Below are positions 1-5,410 of a stretch of 5,453 nucleotides of DNA, piece after piece. This stretch comes from Bacteroidales bacterium. GTDB lineage: Bacteria > Bacteroidota > Bacteroidia > Bacteroidales > BM520. The notes under the pieces were generated by a model that saw only the letters and a program-made list of their open reading frames with translations, did not search any database and was not told the DNA's origin. Numbering within the stretch: the stretch's first letter is position 1; each line of letters begins with the position of its first letter. Both the position numbers and the translations under genes were made by a program. The DNA lies in assembly GCA_028701815.1 (NCBI GenBank), contig JAQVPY010000144.1, forward strand, positions 1 through 5,453, given 5' to 3'.

Positions 1-98
1 CCCATTGTTATCATTGTGATTTTCAAAATCTTTCTCATTTTGTTTTTATTCTTCACATCCTTACCGGACGGTTTGATTATTTTATTTTTGCTACTCAT
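1..98 (-). CDS. Possible 5' end of a gene running off the left edge
   Basis: A minus-strand frame is open from ATG at 98-96 to the window edge and begins MSSKNKIIKPSGKD, with a later MRKILKITMITM at codons 21-32. An in-frame ATG also lies at 119-117, and the frame is closed upstream by a stop at 164-162. The lysine-rich start followed by a hydrophobic turn looks like a signal peptide, as at the N-termini of Bacteroidales outer-membrane proteins such as SusC/TonB-dependent receptors; that family guess is only inference. No convincing TAnnTTTG promoter was found upstream. The competing reading is a plus-strand frame over 1-165 encoding a Leu/Ile/Phe-rich tail with two possible membrane helices. 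Only about 33 codons are visible, so either frame could be chance. Confidence 0.3.
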   Translation of the reverse strand, partial: MSSKNKIIKPSGKDVKNKNKMRKILKITMITM

Positions 99-194
99 TG
101 TTTTAAATGGATTTTGCATACACGTGAAAAACACAACGATGCTTTCATCATTGTACGCGGGTTAAAAAAATAGAATTATAACAATAGGAAATTA

Positions 195-218
195 CTCTCG
201 AAAGGAATTATCCGAGAG
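195..218. repeat. Inverted repeat CTCTCG/CGAGAG
   Basis: A perfect 6-bp inverted repeat (195-200 and 213-218) has a 12-nt loop. It lies just beyond the longer hairpin at 230-256, downstream of the M28 gene. It may help terminate transcription or be part of an mRNA 3' end. No strong T-tract follows on either strand. Confidence 0.4.
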
Positions 219-229
219 CGAACGAAGGG

Positions 230-256
230 ACAATCTGCATAGAAAGCGCAGATTGT
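230..256 (-). terminator. Hairpin downstream of the M28 gene, possible terminator
   Basis: ACAATCTGC (230-238) and GCAGATTGT (248-256) form a perfect 9-bp inverted repeat with a 9-nt loop. It lies 20 nt past the peptidase stop codon in the direction of transcription. This is where the terminator of the cluster is expected. On the minus strand it is followed by CCCTTCG and not a run of T, so it is not a textbook intrinsic terminator. A short palindrome, GTTTA-C-TAAAC at 255-265, abuts it. It could instead protect the mRNA 3' end or serve a gene converging from the left. Confidence 0.45.
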
Positions 257-275
257 TTACTAAACCAAATCCGAT

Positions 276-1508
276 TTAATTGTTTTTGTCATGCGACAAA
301 GATACGATAAATTTTGTTATCCCCAAAGCACACTCCGCAACTCGCTCATAATTCACAATACTCAAATTATCCTTCGGCGTATGTGTAAGTTCTTGAATCT
401 CGAAATTCTCGATAAACCACTGCGAGCTGACGGCAATTGCAGGACAACCGTTTTGCAGAAACATACTATGGTCGCCTTGATACCACGGCAATCCTTCTGT
501 TATTTCAGGTGTATTCCAAAGAACTTCATACAATGCGTCAAGGATATTCTCCGGCAGATTGAAAGGCGAGAAGCACGAAACTCCTTCTTTGTATCCGGCT
601 CCGTCAATGTTGATATTCAAAAGCATTTCGCCGAATTGACCAGCATTTTGCTCCATATACTTCACTTGCCCCGGTGCGCCATAATAATCTTCTCCGTTGA
701 GGATAACTAATTCTATCGGATAGTTCTGTGATTTTTCTTTCAACAGTTCTGCTAACAGCAATACGATAGCAACTCCTGTTCCATTGTCGATTGCTCCGGG
801 TGTGCTGATTTTGGTGTCAATGTGGGCGGTAATAAGTATTCTGTCTTTTGTTTGATTGCTATTTCTTCCTATGACGTTGAATGCCGTTTCGGAAATCCGG
901 ATCGCTTTTGATTCCAATTCCACCGTCTGACCCGCATAAGCAAGCAGTTTTTCGCCTTCGGTATCTTTCATATAAACCGACGGAATATCAAAATCGCCAT
1001 CCTCGAACATTGGAAACGGATAAACGCCACCCGCACTTATCGCATTACGTTCTGTGGCACAAATCAATGCTTTTGGATTGCCTTTCTCTAATAAAGAAAC
1101 AATATGTTGGTGTTCTTCGGGATTCCAAAACGGAAATTTCTTCGGAGCAATTTGCTGGGAGGCAATCTCTCCATACAGAAGAACGATTTTATCTTTAATG
1201 TCGATTTGTTCCAATTGGGCAACCGTATTAATGGCAGTCAATTTGCCTTTTACAGAACATCCTAATGAGTATTCGGAAGAAAATACTTCAAATGATTCTC
1301 CATTGCAGGTCAGCGTTGCTCCCTCGGTTTTCCAGTCGATAGCGGATAGTTCGGTTGATTCGATTTGCCAACCTAATTCTTTCAAAACTTTTTTGGTGTA
1401 AGCTGTTGCTTGGCGGTTTTTCTCACTCCCAACACGACGTTCGCCGATTTCAGCACATAATACTTCCAAATGTGATTTTGCTTTTTCTGTTAATGTTCTT
1501 TTGTCCAT
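276..1508 (-). CDS. M28-family zinc peptidase
   Basis: This 410-residue protein has all the active-site features of the M28 aminopeptidase family. H229 and D231 are in AHID, and the bridging metal ligand D241 is in AIDNGTG. The catalytic base E273 and metal ligand D274 are in NGEDYYG, D302 is in NINIDGAG, and H376 is in LTHTPKD. A PA-like insert seems to occupy about residues 105-200, before the catalytic core at about 205-402. No signal peptide is visible, so it is probably cytoplasmic, unlike many secreted M28 enzymes. It should remove N-terminal residues from peptides or act on a related amide; the substrate is unknown. The ATG start follows a -7 box by 27 nt and has no Shine-Dalgarno site, as usual in Bacteroidales. 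It has its own copy of the shared operator/promoter and lies directly downstream of the AraC gene. Confidence 0.93.
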   Translation of the reverse strand: MDKRTLTEKAKSHLEVLCAEIGERRVGSEKNRQATAYTKKVLKELGWQIESTELSAIDWKTEGATLTCNGESFEVFSSEYSLGCSVKGKLTAINTVAQLEQIDIKDKIVLLYGEIASQQIAPKKFPFWNPEEHQHIVSLLEKGNPKALICATERNAISAGGVYPFPMFEDGDFDIPSVYMKDTEGEKLLAYAGQTVELESKAIRISETAFNVIGRNSNQTKDRILITAHIDTKISTPGAIDNGTGVAIVLLLAELLKEKSQNYPIELVILNGEDYYGAPGQVKYMEQNAGQFGEMLLNINIDGAGYKEGVSCFSPFNLPENILDALYEVLWNTPEITEGLPWYQGDHSMFLQNGCPAIAVSSQWFIENFEIQELTHTPKDNLSIVNYERVAECALGITKFIVSLSHDKNN

Positions 1509-1535
1509 ATCTTGATTCTATTAAAATTGAGAGGA

Positions 1536-1583
1536 CAAAGGTCGCAGTTGTCAGTATGGCAAAATTGTAAAAAAGAGACATTT
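1536..1583 (-). promoter_or_regulatory. Operator/promoter module copy 3, for the M28 gene
   Basis: On the minus strand, AAATGTCTCTTTTTTACAA (1583-1565) is followed after exactly 21 nt by GACCTTTG (1543-1536). That box is one mismatch from the Bacteroides -7 consensus TAnnTTTG. Transcription should begin around 1530, giving a leader of about 20 nt. The 19-bp element sits where the -33 box would be, which suits an activator-dependent promoter. It begins 5 nt past the AraC stop codon and recurs at 2420-2438 and 4588-4606. Confidence 0.75.
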
Positions 1584-1587
1584 GCGA

Positions 1588-2382
1588 TTAGTTGAAATAA
1601 TCAGAGTGCGGAGGACAGGCATCTAAATATTCGCTTGGCGTGTAGCCCGATAGCGACTTAAATTCTTTAATCATGTGCGATTGGTCGAAATAGCCACATT
1701 CGTAAGCAAGCGTTGTAAGCGATATTTGCGGAGTTGTTTCAAGTATATGTAATGCTTTCTGAAATCGTATCGTCCGTGAAAACTCTTTTGGATTAGAACC
1801 AACATACTCAGAGAATACTCTTTGAAACTGTTTTGTACTCAAACAAGCAGTATCAGCCAACTTCATAATATCAGTCTGACCGGAGTTTATCAGTCGGATA
1901 GTTGTTTCAATTCGTTTTAGATTATGTTCAGCCAGACGGCTAAGACGTTTTAGTAAGAATTGTTCAATCAAGAGGATACAAATTTGGTCATCCTCTGTAC
2001 TTGTAAGAGATTGCTCCAACTCTGCTAACTCTTTATCCCTTAAATCTCCCGCCGTTACACGCAGGTTATTCAGTTTGTTGATTGGTAAATTGAAGAATGC
2101 CCGTACCCCGACAGATTTGAAAACAACGGAAATCATATTGATTTGCCCTGTATATTCAAGGTCGGCGAAAGTTTTCTCCTGACCATTAAGAAATACGCGA
2201 GGGTGCAGGTCGTTGTCGTGAACTGACAATAGTCGGTTGCCACGGTGGAATATCAGATTCATCATGCCCGTGGGTACAGTCCGCGCCAATGCGGGAGAAT
2301 CACAAGCTGTTTTCAACAGCCAGTAATTCTTCACATACGGCGTAAGTAATGCCGAGGGTTGTATGATTTTGAATTTTTCCAT
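1588..2382 (-). CDS. AraC-family transcriptional regulator
   Basis: This 264-residue protein has an N-terminal ligand-sensing domain (about 5-110), with the IQPSALLTPYVKNYW opening and a VPTGMMNLIF segment typical of AraC regulators with a DUF6597-like domain. The C-terminal AraC DNA-binding domain (about 155-255) has two helix-turn-helix units: the first at about 171-191 (DIMKLADTACLSTKQFQRVF), the second at about 221-243, ending in the family signature FKSLSGYTPSEY. It probably binds a small molecule and activates transcription. The likely targets are its own promoter and the two neighbouring units, because all three carry the same 19-bp element over the -33 region. The ATG lies only 8 nt past the -7 box, so the mRNA should be nearly leaderless. 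The ligand is unknown. Confidence 0.93.
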   Translation of the reverse strand: MEKFKIIQPSALLTPYVKNYWLLKTACDSPALARTVPTGMMNLIFHRGNRLLSVHDNDLHPRVFLNGQEKTFADLEYTGQINMISVVFKSVGVRAFFNLPINKLNNLRVTAGDLRDKELAELEQSLTSTEDDQICILLIEQFLLKRLSRLAEHNLKRIETTIRLINSGQTDIMKLADTACLSTKQFQRVFSEYVGSNPKEFSRTIRFQKALHILETTPQISLTTLAYECGYFDQSHMIKEFKSLSGYTPSEYLDACPPHSDYFN

Positions 2383-2390
2383 TTAACGGG

Positions 2391-2438
2391 CAAAGGTAAT
2401 CACTCTATGGATTATGGGATTGTAAAAAAGAAACATTT
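2391..2438 (-). promoter_or_regulatory. Operator/promoter module copy 2, for the AraC gene
   Basis: On the minus strand, AAATGTTTCTTTTTTACAA (2438-2420) is followed after exactly 21 nt by TACCTTTG (2398-2391), a full match to the TAnnTTTG -7 box. The element overlaps the TAA stop of the upstream acetyltransferase gene (2437-2439). Because it precedes the regulator itself, it suggests autoregulation. Only CCCGTTAA separates the -7 box from the ATG. Confidence 0.8.
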
Positions 2439-2976
2439 ATACTTGCGTCAGATTTAGTATTTTTCTATAATCCCCATCCCTTTTCTTCCTGAATTCATTA
2501 CTCAACAATGCCTTTACAGAGAAAATATTCTCTTCGGAAGGATCTGCCGATAGTTCCTGTCCACCTAAAGCTGTGATTATCTCTTCTAGCTGCTGAATGA
2601 TTATCTTGCTGATACCTTTATTCAGATAATCTTCTTCGCCAATCAAGTAACCAATTTCGTAGGTATGATTCTTTTCTGTTACATCTCCATATAAATCCTC
2701 GAAATCGTGCCCTTCTTCCTCCAATTCTTTCAGAAAAAAACAATCGGCATAAAGGCAATAGCCAATCTTTCGGTCGTTATGATAAACAATGAAGTGCGAC
2801 AGGAAATCGTATTTGCCGTCTTTGTTGGTTACTTCGTCCAACCAAGCATTCCGTTGTCCTTTGCCATCGGGGCACAATCTCTTGTAGATATATTCCTTAT
2901 CGAGCCATTTCTCGAACAGAGGAATGTCTTCGGGGAGCAGGGGTTTTAATGATATGTCGCTTTGGTTGATTAACAC
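2437..2976 (-). CDS. GNAT acetyltransferase, AAC(6')-like
   Basis: This is a GNAT-fold protein of 179 residues from the chosen start. It opens DISLKPLLPEDIPLFEKWL, as in aminoglycoside 6'-N-acetyltransferase-like proteins. The acetyl-CoA loop is at about 117-123 (YLNKGIS), and the family's DPxxxN segment at about 145-150 leads into ALLSNEF and DGDYRK. The acetyl-CoA loop is degenerate: the usual second glycine of GKGxG is a serine. The frame contains no ATG at its 5' end. GTG at 2976 lies 4 nt after the stop of the preceding gene and behind AATAAATAA, so I prefer it. TTG at 3000 would add eight residues and overlap the preceding gene by 20 nt. It is the last gene of the four-gene operon. The substrate may be an aminoglycoside or another amine; resistance is not proven by sequence. 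Confidence 0.85.
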   Translation of the reverse strand: MLINQSDISLKPLLPEDIPLFEKWLDKEYIYKRLCPDGKGQRNAWLDEVTNKDGKYDFLSHFIVYHNDRKIGYCLYADCFFLKELEEEGHDFEDLYGDVTEKNHTYEIGYLIGEEDYLNKGISKIIIQQLEEIITALGGQELSADPSEENIFSVKALLSNEFRKKRDGDYRKILNLTQV

Positions 2977-2980
2977 GGGG

Positions 2981-3370
2981 TTATTTATTGGGCTGAACAA
3001 AAGACCAATGAGTATGTATGATTTTCCACTGATTGGGCGACTCTAATTTGTAAACCTCTGTACAGTTCATTCTGAATGTTTGCCCATCTCTTTGGGCTTC
3101 ATAGTTATAGGTCAGAACGGCAACTTCAGCCGATAGCTGCACGGTAGGGTTTATCATTTCATACCGGTCGATTTTAATCTTACCTCTGATAGTGTTATAG
3201 TAATCTTCCAGTACTTTTTTACCTACGAGTTTGTTCTCGAAAGCAGGGTCTATGTAAACTACATCATCTGCTGATAAGTTTATAAATCCATTAGGATTTC
3301 CATTGTTCCATTGCTCTAAAGCCTGTCTTTCCAAAGCTATAATCGAAGCCTTTATTTTGTTTTCAGTCAT
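2981..3370 (-). CDS. SnoaL/NTF2-like protein (DUF4440 type)
   Basis: This small single-domain protein of 129 residues has the alpha+beta cone shape expected of the NTF2-like superfamily. An N-terminal helix leads into ALEQWNNGNPNGFINL, then SADDVVYIDP, and it ends in the typical strand WKIIHTHWSF of SnoaL/DUF4440 proteins. Members include isomerases, hydrolases and purely ligand-binding proteins, so no reaction can be assigned. I use the ATG at 3370, which overlaps the preceding TGA as ATGA and implies translational coupling. A longer reading would need TTG at 3379. It is the third gene of the operon, between the flavin/zinc-ribbon protein and the second acetyltransferase. No signal peptide is visible. 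Confidence 0.87.
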   Translation of the reverse strand: MTENKIKASIIALERQALEQWNNGNPNGFINLSADDVVYIDPAFENKLVGKKVLEDYYNTIRGKIKIDRYEMINPTVQLSAEVAVLTYNYEAQRDGQTFRMNCTEVYKLESPNQWKIIHTHWSFVQPNK

Positions 3371-4068
3371 AGCTTCCAACGTTTCAATGTTGATAGAAAT
3401 TCACGGAGAATGGGACGTGCCTCGTCCGGTGTGAAGTTGTTTCCTGTTTCGGTATTCCAATGGTCGAGGTATTTCAAGTTGGTTTCCAACACTTCGTCCA
3501 TTGTTACATCACGGGTAAATGCACCATTCTGATAGCAGTAATGGCAATACTCTTCGTTTTTTGTTCCGTCGGCATTCGTGCCGAAATCTTCTGCGGTTTT
3601 CATGTTCATGCCGCAGCTTTGACAAACCGGGTCGTTTGTACTATCTTCCTTACCCACCACAAAACTTTCTGAGTTGAAGTTACTGTAATAACGACCGGAT
3701 TCGGCTGTAAATCTTAATAATATAAAGTCTCCGCCATCCACTCCGCCTTGATAATAGATAGAGAAATCGTCTTTCCAAATATCTTTTTTTGTATTCAAAT
3801 CATCAACAACTTCCATTGTACCTTTCAGCATCACTCCTTCGAAAGAATGTTCGTCACAAAAATAAACACACGCTTTCGGGTTGTTCCGGTATTGTTTGAT
3901 TCTCACAGACAGACTATTGGTATGCCAATAGAACGTTTTAATGCCTTCCTGCTTAACTGGCGCTAACATCGCCTTTGTATTTGGATAGCCATCTTCATCA
4001 ACAGAACTTATGAAGCTAACGTTCTGTTTGCGAATCATGTTTTCAATTGTTTCTGCTATATTTTTCAT
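3367..4068 (-). CDS. PNPOx-like flavin protein fused to a zinc ribbon
   Basis: This 233-residue protein has two domains. Residues 1 to about 138 resemble the pyridoxamine 5'-phosphate oxidase-like split-barrel (general-stress) family: NVSFISSVDEDGYPNTKAML, then FYWHTNS, then ACVYF. Such proteins usually bind FMN, F420 or heme and reduce or bind small molecules. Residues about 147-195 form a putative zinc ribbon with C149-x2-C152 and C175-x2-C178, followed by an acidic helical tail. The ribbon may bind metal or a partner. The family includes nitroimidazole reductases (Nim), but those are shorter and lack the ribbon, so I do not call it nim. The start overlaps the preceding stop as ATGA, and its own stop overlaps the next ATG in the same way. 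Confidence 0.9.
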   Translation of the reverse strand: MKNIAETIENMIRKQNVSFISSVDEDGYPNTKAMLAPVKQEGIKTFYWHTNSLSVRIKQYRNNPKACVYFCDEHSFEGVMLKGTMEVVDDLNTKKDIWKDDFSIYYQGGVDGGDFILLRFTAESGRYYSNFNSESFVVGKEDSTNDPVCQSCGMNMKTAEDFGTNADGTKNEEYCHYCYQNGAFTRDVTMDEVLETNLKYLDHWNTETGNNFTPDEARPILREFLSTLKRWKL

Positions 4069-4523
4069 TGTTCTGATTGTATAATTGTTCGTTTCAAATA
4101 AATCATATCCCTCAACTGTTTCCCATTCTCAAACATTTCATGGTCGCAGTTGTCCACGAAGAAATCTTTTACCGTATGGGAATATACAAATCCGAATTTG
4201 CTATAGTACGAGATTATTTCTTCAACATCGCCTGTGCCAAGTTGCAATGTATCGCATTTTCCTTTGCAATATTCAATCACATACCTCATCATCGCATTTC
4301 CATATCCTTTTCCCTGTTCGCCTTCATAGGTTGCAAGGTTCTTGATTTCGCAAGTCTTTTCATCTTCTTGCGTTACTACACAAACCGTTTTTAAGTCGGG
4401 GGCGTATAAAGCGAACAAATCTCCTCTGTCTAAATATCTTCGAATCATATTTTCTTGCTCATCGCCCAAGAGTAGCAAGTCCATGAATCGTTCTTTATCT
4501 TCGGTTATCTTTTTGATTTCCAT
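4065..4523 (-). CDS. GNAT acetyltransferase, YvbK-like
   Basis: This 152-residue GNAT protein is the first gene of the four-gene operon. Its acetyl-CoA pyrophosphate loop is intact (Q70-G-K-G-Y-G75, preceded by EIKNLATYEGE), and the later SYYSKFGF segment (105-112) is the usual GNAT motif B. The opening, ITEDKERFMDLLLLGDEQENMIRRYLDRGD, broken here as ITEDKERFMD and LLLLGDEQENMIRRYLDRGD, resembles Bacillus YvbK-type acetyltransferases; the true substrate is unknown. It should transfer acetyl from acetyl-CoA to a small amine. It is expressed from the operator/promoter at 4559-4606. The ATG is preceded by a tiny in-frame ORF ending 6 nt upstream and by A-rich sequence, not a Shine-Dalgarno site. 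The stop is shared with the next start as ATGA. Confidence 0.9.
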   Translation of the reverse strand: MEIKKITEDKERFMDLLLLGDEQENMIRRYLDRGDLFALYAPDLKTVCVVTQEDEKTCEIKNLATYEGEQGKGYGNAMMRYVIEYCKGKCDTLQLGTGDVEEIISYYSKFGFVYSHTVKDFFVDNCDHEMFENGKQLRDMIYLKRTIIQSEQ

Positions 4524-4529
4524 GTATTC

Positions 4530-4556
4530 TTATTTTTTCATTGCTTCAAAGTTCAT
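4530..4556 (-). other. Micro-ORF ahead of the first operon gene
   Basis: ATG AAC TTT GAA GCA ATG AAA AAA TAA encodes MNFEAMKK, or MKK from the inner ATG at 4541. It is in frame and stops 6 nt before the GNAT ATG. The first ATG lies 2 nt past the -7 box, probably upstream of the transcription start, so only MKK may be present in mRNA. It may be chance, because A-rich sequence is expected here. Confidence 0.2.
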
Positions 4557-4558
4557 CG

Positions 4559-4606
4559 CAAAGATACAAATTGCTACAAGTCTATCGTTGTAAAAAAGAG
4601 ATAATT
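4559..4606 (-). promoter_or_regulatory. Operator/promoter module copy 1, for the four-gene operon
   Basis: On the minus strand, AATTATCTCTTTTTTACAA (4606-4588) is followed after exactly 21 nt by TATCTTTG (4566-4559), a perfect TAnnTTTG -7 box. The element overlaps the TAA stop of the DHFR-like gene (4605-4607). The CTCTTTTTTACAA core is identical to copy 3 and differs at one position from copy 2. Transcription should begin near 4553, about 30 nt before the GNAT ATG. Confidence 0.8.
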
Positions 4607-5150
4607 ATGTCGAAGTCGCATCCCCCTGTTTTGTATAAATTGTTTTCAGAACTCCATTTCCATAACTCGTGCTATCTTGCAATTTCCATTTGGATTCTTT
4701 GGGCTGTTCAGGAAATAGTGAAATACCTTTGCCGAGGATAACAGGAATGTGGGTTATCTGCATCTCGTCCACCAAATCGGCAGTCAACAGCATGGAAACC
4801 AACTCGCCACCACCAAACAGCCAAATATCTTTTCCCGGCTCATTACGCAGAGCAGTAATGCGTTCAATCACATTTTCCGTAATGAATTTAAGGTTTTCTT
4901 TCTCACCCCAATCATGACGGGAAACCACATAAACTGTTTTGTTGGCATACGCACCCATTGCGTCCATGTTTGATAATTCGCGCCAAGAACGACCGCCCAT
5001 GATAATCATATCAATTGAAGCCATAAATTCTTTATAGCCGTAATTCATTTCTTCGGTAATGGGGAACTCCGAAAGCCATTCGATGCCGCCGTCCGGTTCA
5101 GCAATGCGTCCATCAAGTGATGCAGCGATGTAAAGGATAATTTTTTTCAT
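4605..5150 (-). CDS. Dihydrofolate reductase family protein (RibD C-terminal type)
   Basis: This 181-residue protein has the fold of the RibD C-terminal/DHFR superfamily, like Bacillus YyaP or YwjB. It begins with the strand IILYIAASLDGRIAEPDG (4-21). MIIMGGRSWREL (48-59) and the nucleotide-binding IWLFGGGELV (109-118) follow, then ITHIPVILGKGISLFP (132-147). It probably reduces a pteridine- or pyrimidine-like substrate with NADPH, but the physiological substrate is unknown. It is not a classical FolA/DfrA and trimethoprim resistance should not be assumed. It is the first gene in transcription order and is preceded by a long structured leader. It lacks the 19-bp operator of the other units. 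Its stop codon lies inside the operator of the next operon. Confidence 0.92.
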   Translation of the reverse strand: MKKIILYIAASLDGRIAEPDGGIEWLSEFPITEEMNYGYKEFMASIDMIIMGGRSWRELSNMDAMGAYANKTVYVVSRHDWGEKENLKFITENVIERITALRNEPGKDIWLFGGGELVSMLLTADLVDEMQITHIPVILGKGISLFPEQPKESKWKLQDSTSYGNGVLKTIYTKQGDATST

Positions 5151-5190
5151 GTTTCAAAAATTTAATTGTTCATACCATTGCTCGCGTACC

Positions 5191-5247
5191 TCAAAAAAGA
5201 AGCGTGGAATCCACACAGTTCCACCGTAGAGGCACTGGTATGCCCAT
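5191..5247 (-). other. Leader micro-ORF 2 (18 codons)
   Basis: ATG at 5247-5245 opens MGIPVPLRWNCVDSTLLF and stops with TGA at 5193-5191. The ORF runs straight through the terminator hairpin and ends at the edge of its T-tract. A ribosome translating it would open the hairpin, which could couple translation to readthrough. Its ATG is partly hidden in the 9-bp long-range pairing. Confidence 0.3.
5193..5216 (-). terminator. Intrinsic-terminator-like hairpin inside the leader
   Basis: On the minus strand, GTGTGG (5216-5211), loop ATT and CCACGC (5207-5202) form a 6-bp stem with one G-U pair, followed at once by TTCTTTTTT (5201-5193). It sits about 45 nt before the DHFR-like start codon, so full-length mRNA requires readthrough. 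The 3' arm can instead pair with 5272-5265, giving competing structures. Confidence 0.6.
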
Positions 5248-5270
5248 TTTGCGAAACAGGTAACTCCACG

Positions 5271-5294
5271 CTATACCAAGTATAGCATGAACAT
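5271..5294 (-). other. Leader micro-ORF 1 (MFMLYLV)
   Basis: ATG TTC ATG CTA TAC TTG GTA TAG encodes a 7-residue hydrophobic peptide. Its stop falls in the 3' arm of the perfect GCTATAC/GTATAGC hairpin and at the start of the arm (5272-5262) that pairs with the terminator. The position suits a stalling leader peptide, as in antibiotic-inducible attenuators, but there is no direct proof of translation. Confidence 0.3.
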
Positions 5295-5410
5295 TACATC
5301 TGTCGCCTCGCAAAATTTGAAAATTACCAGTTTTCTACGATGAGACGTTCAGCGAACGTTATGTTATATCTAAACGGACGAATCCGCTAAAATTCTATAT
5401 TTATCTGATG

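Larger units (their letters stand above)
5151..5404 (-). promoter_or_regulatory. Structured 5' leader of the DHFR-like gene, probable attenuator
   Basis: An approximately 250-nt untranslated leader is dense in complementary segments. Perfect hairpins are ACGTTC-GCT-GAACGT (5359-5345), GAAAA/TTTTC (5335-5319) and GCTATAC-TTG-GTATAGC (5286-5270). A 9-bp long-range match pairs ATTTTGCGA (5316-5308) with TCGCAAAAT (5254-5246). An 11-bp match with two G-U pairs joins 5272-5262 to 5211-5201. These two long matches interleave, so they form a pseudoknot or are alternatives. The second shares its 3' arm with a compact terminator at 5216-5202. TGTTCAT (5293-5287) can also pair with ATGAACA (5173-5167) near the gene start. 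Two micro-ORFs lie inside. This fits ribosome- or ligand-dependent attenuation; the signal is unknown. Confidence 0.6.

Noticed and set aside
1..165. Plus-strand C-terminal fragment of a membrane protein
   Set aside because: The T-rich composition alone gives Phe/Leu/Ile-rich translation; the minus-strand frame with an ATG and lysine-rich start is as good or better, so I did not list it as a gene.
291..710. Plus-strand ORF over the M28 gene
   Set aside because: It is antisense to a gene with complete catalytic motifs and has no recognisable domain; the other plus-strand frames over coding regions are shadows in the same way.
3377..3379. Upstream start for the SnoaL-like gene
   Set aside because: The codon is TTG; the ATG at 3370 forms an ATGA overlap with the preceding stop, as at the previous junction.
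3367..4068. nim nitroimidazole-resistance gene
   Set aside because: It shares the broad PNPOx superfamily, but the protein is longer than Nim, has a zinc ribbon, and shows no Nim-specific match I can vouch for.
4605..5150. dfrA/folA trimethoprim-resistance dihydrofolate reductase
   Set aside because: The motifs are those of the RibD C-terminal family (LFGGGEL, GKGISLF), not of classical DHFR.
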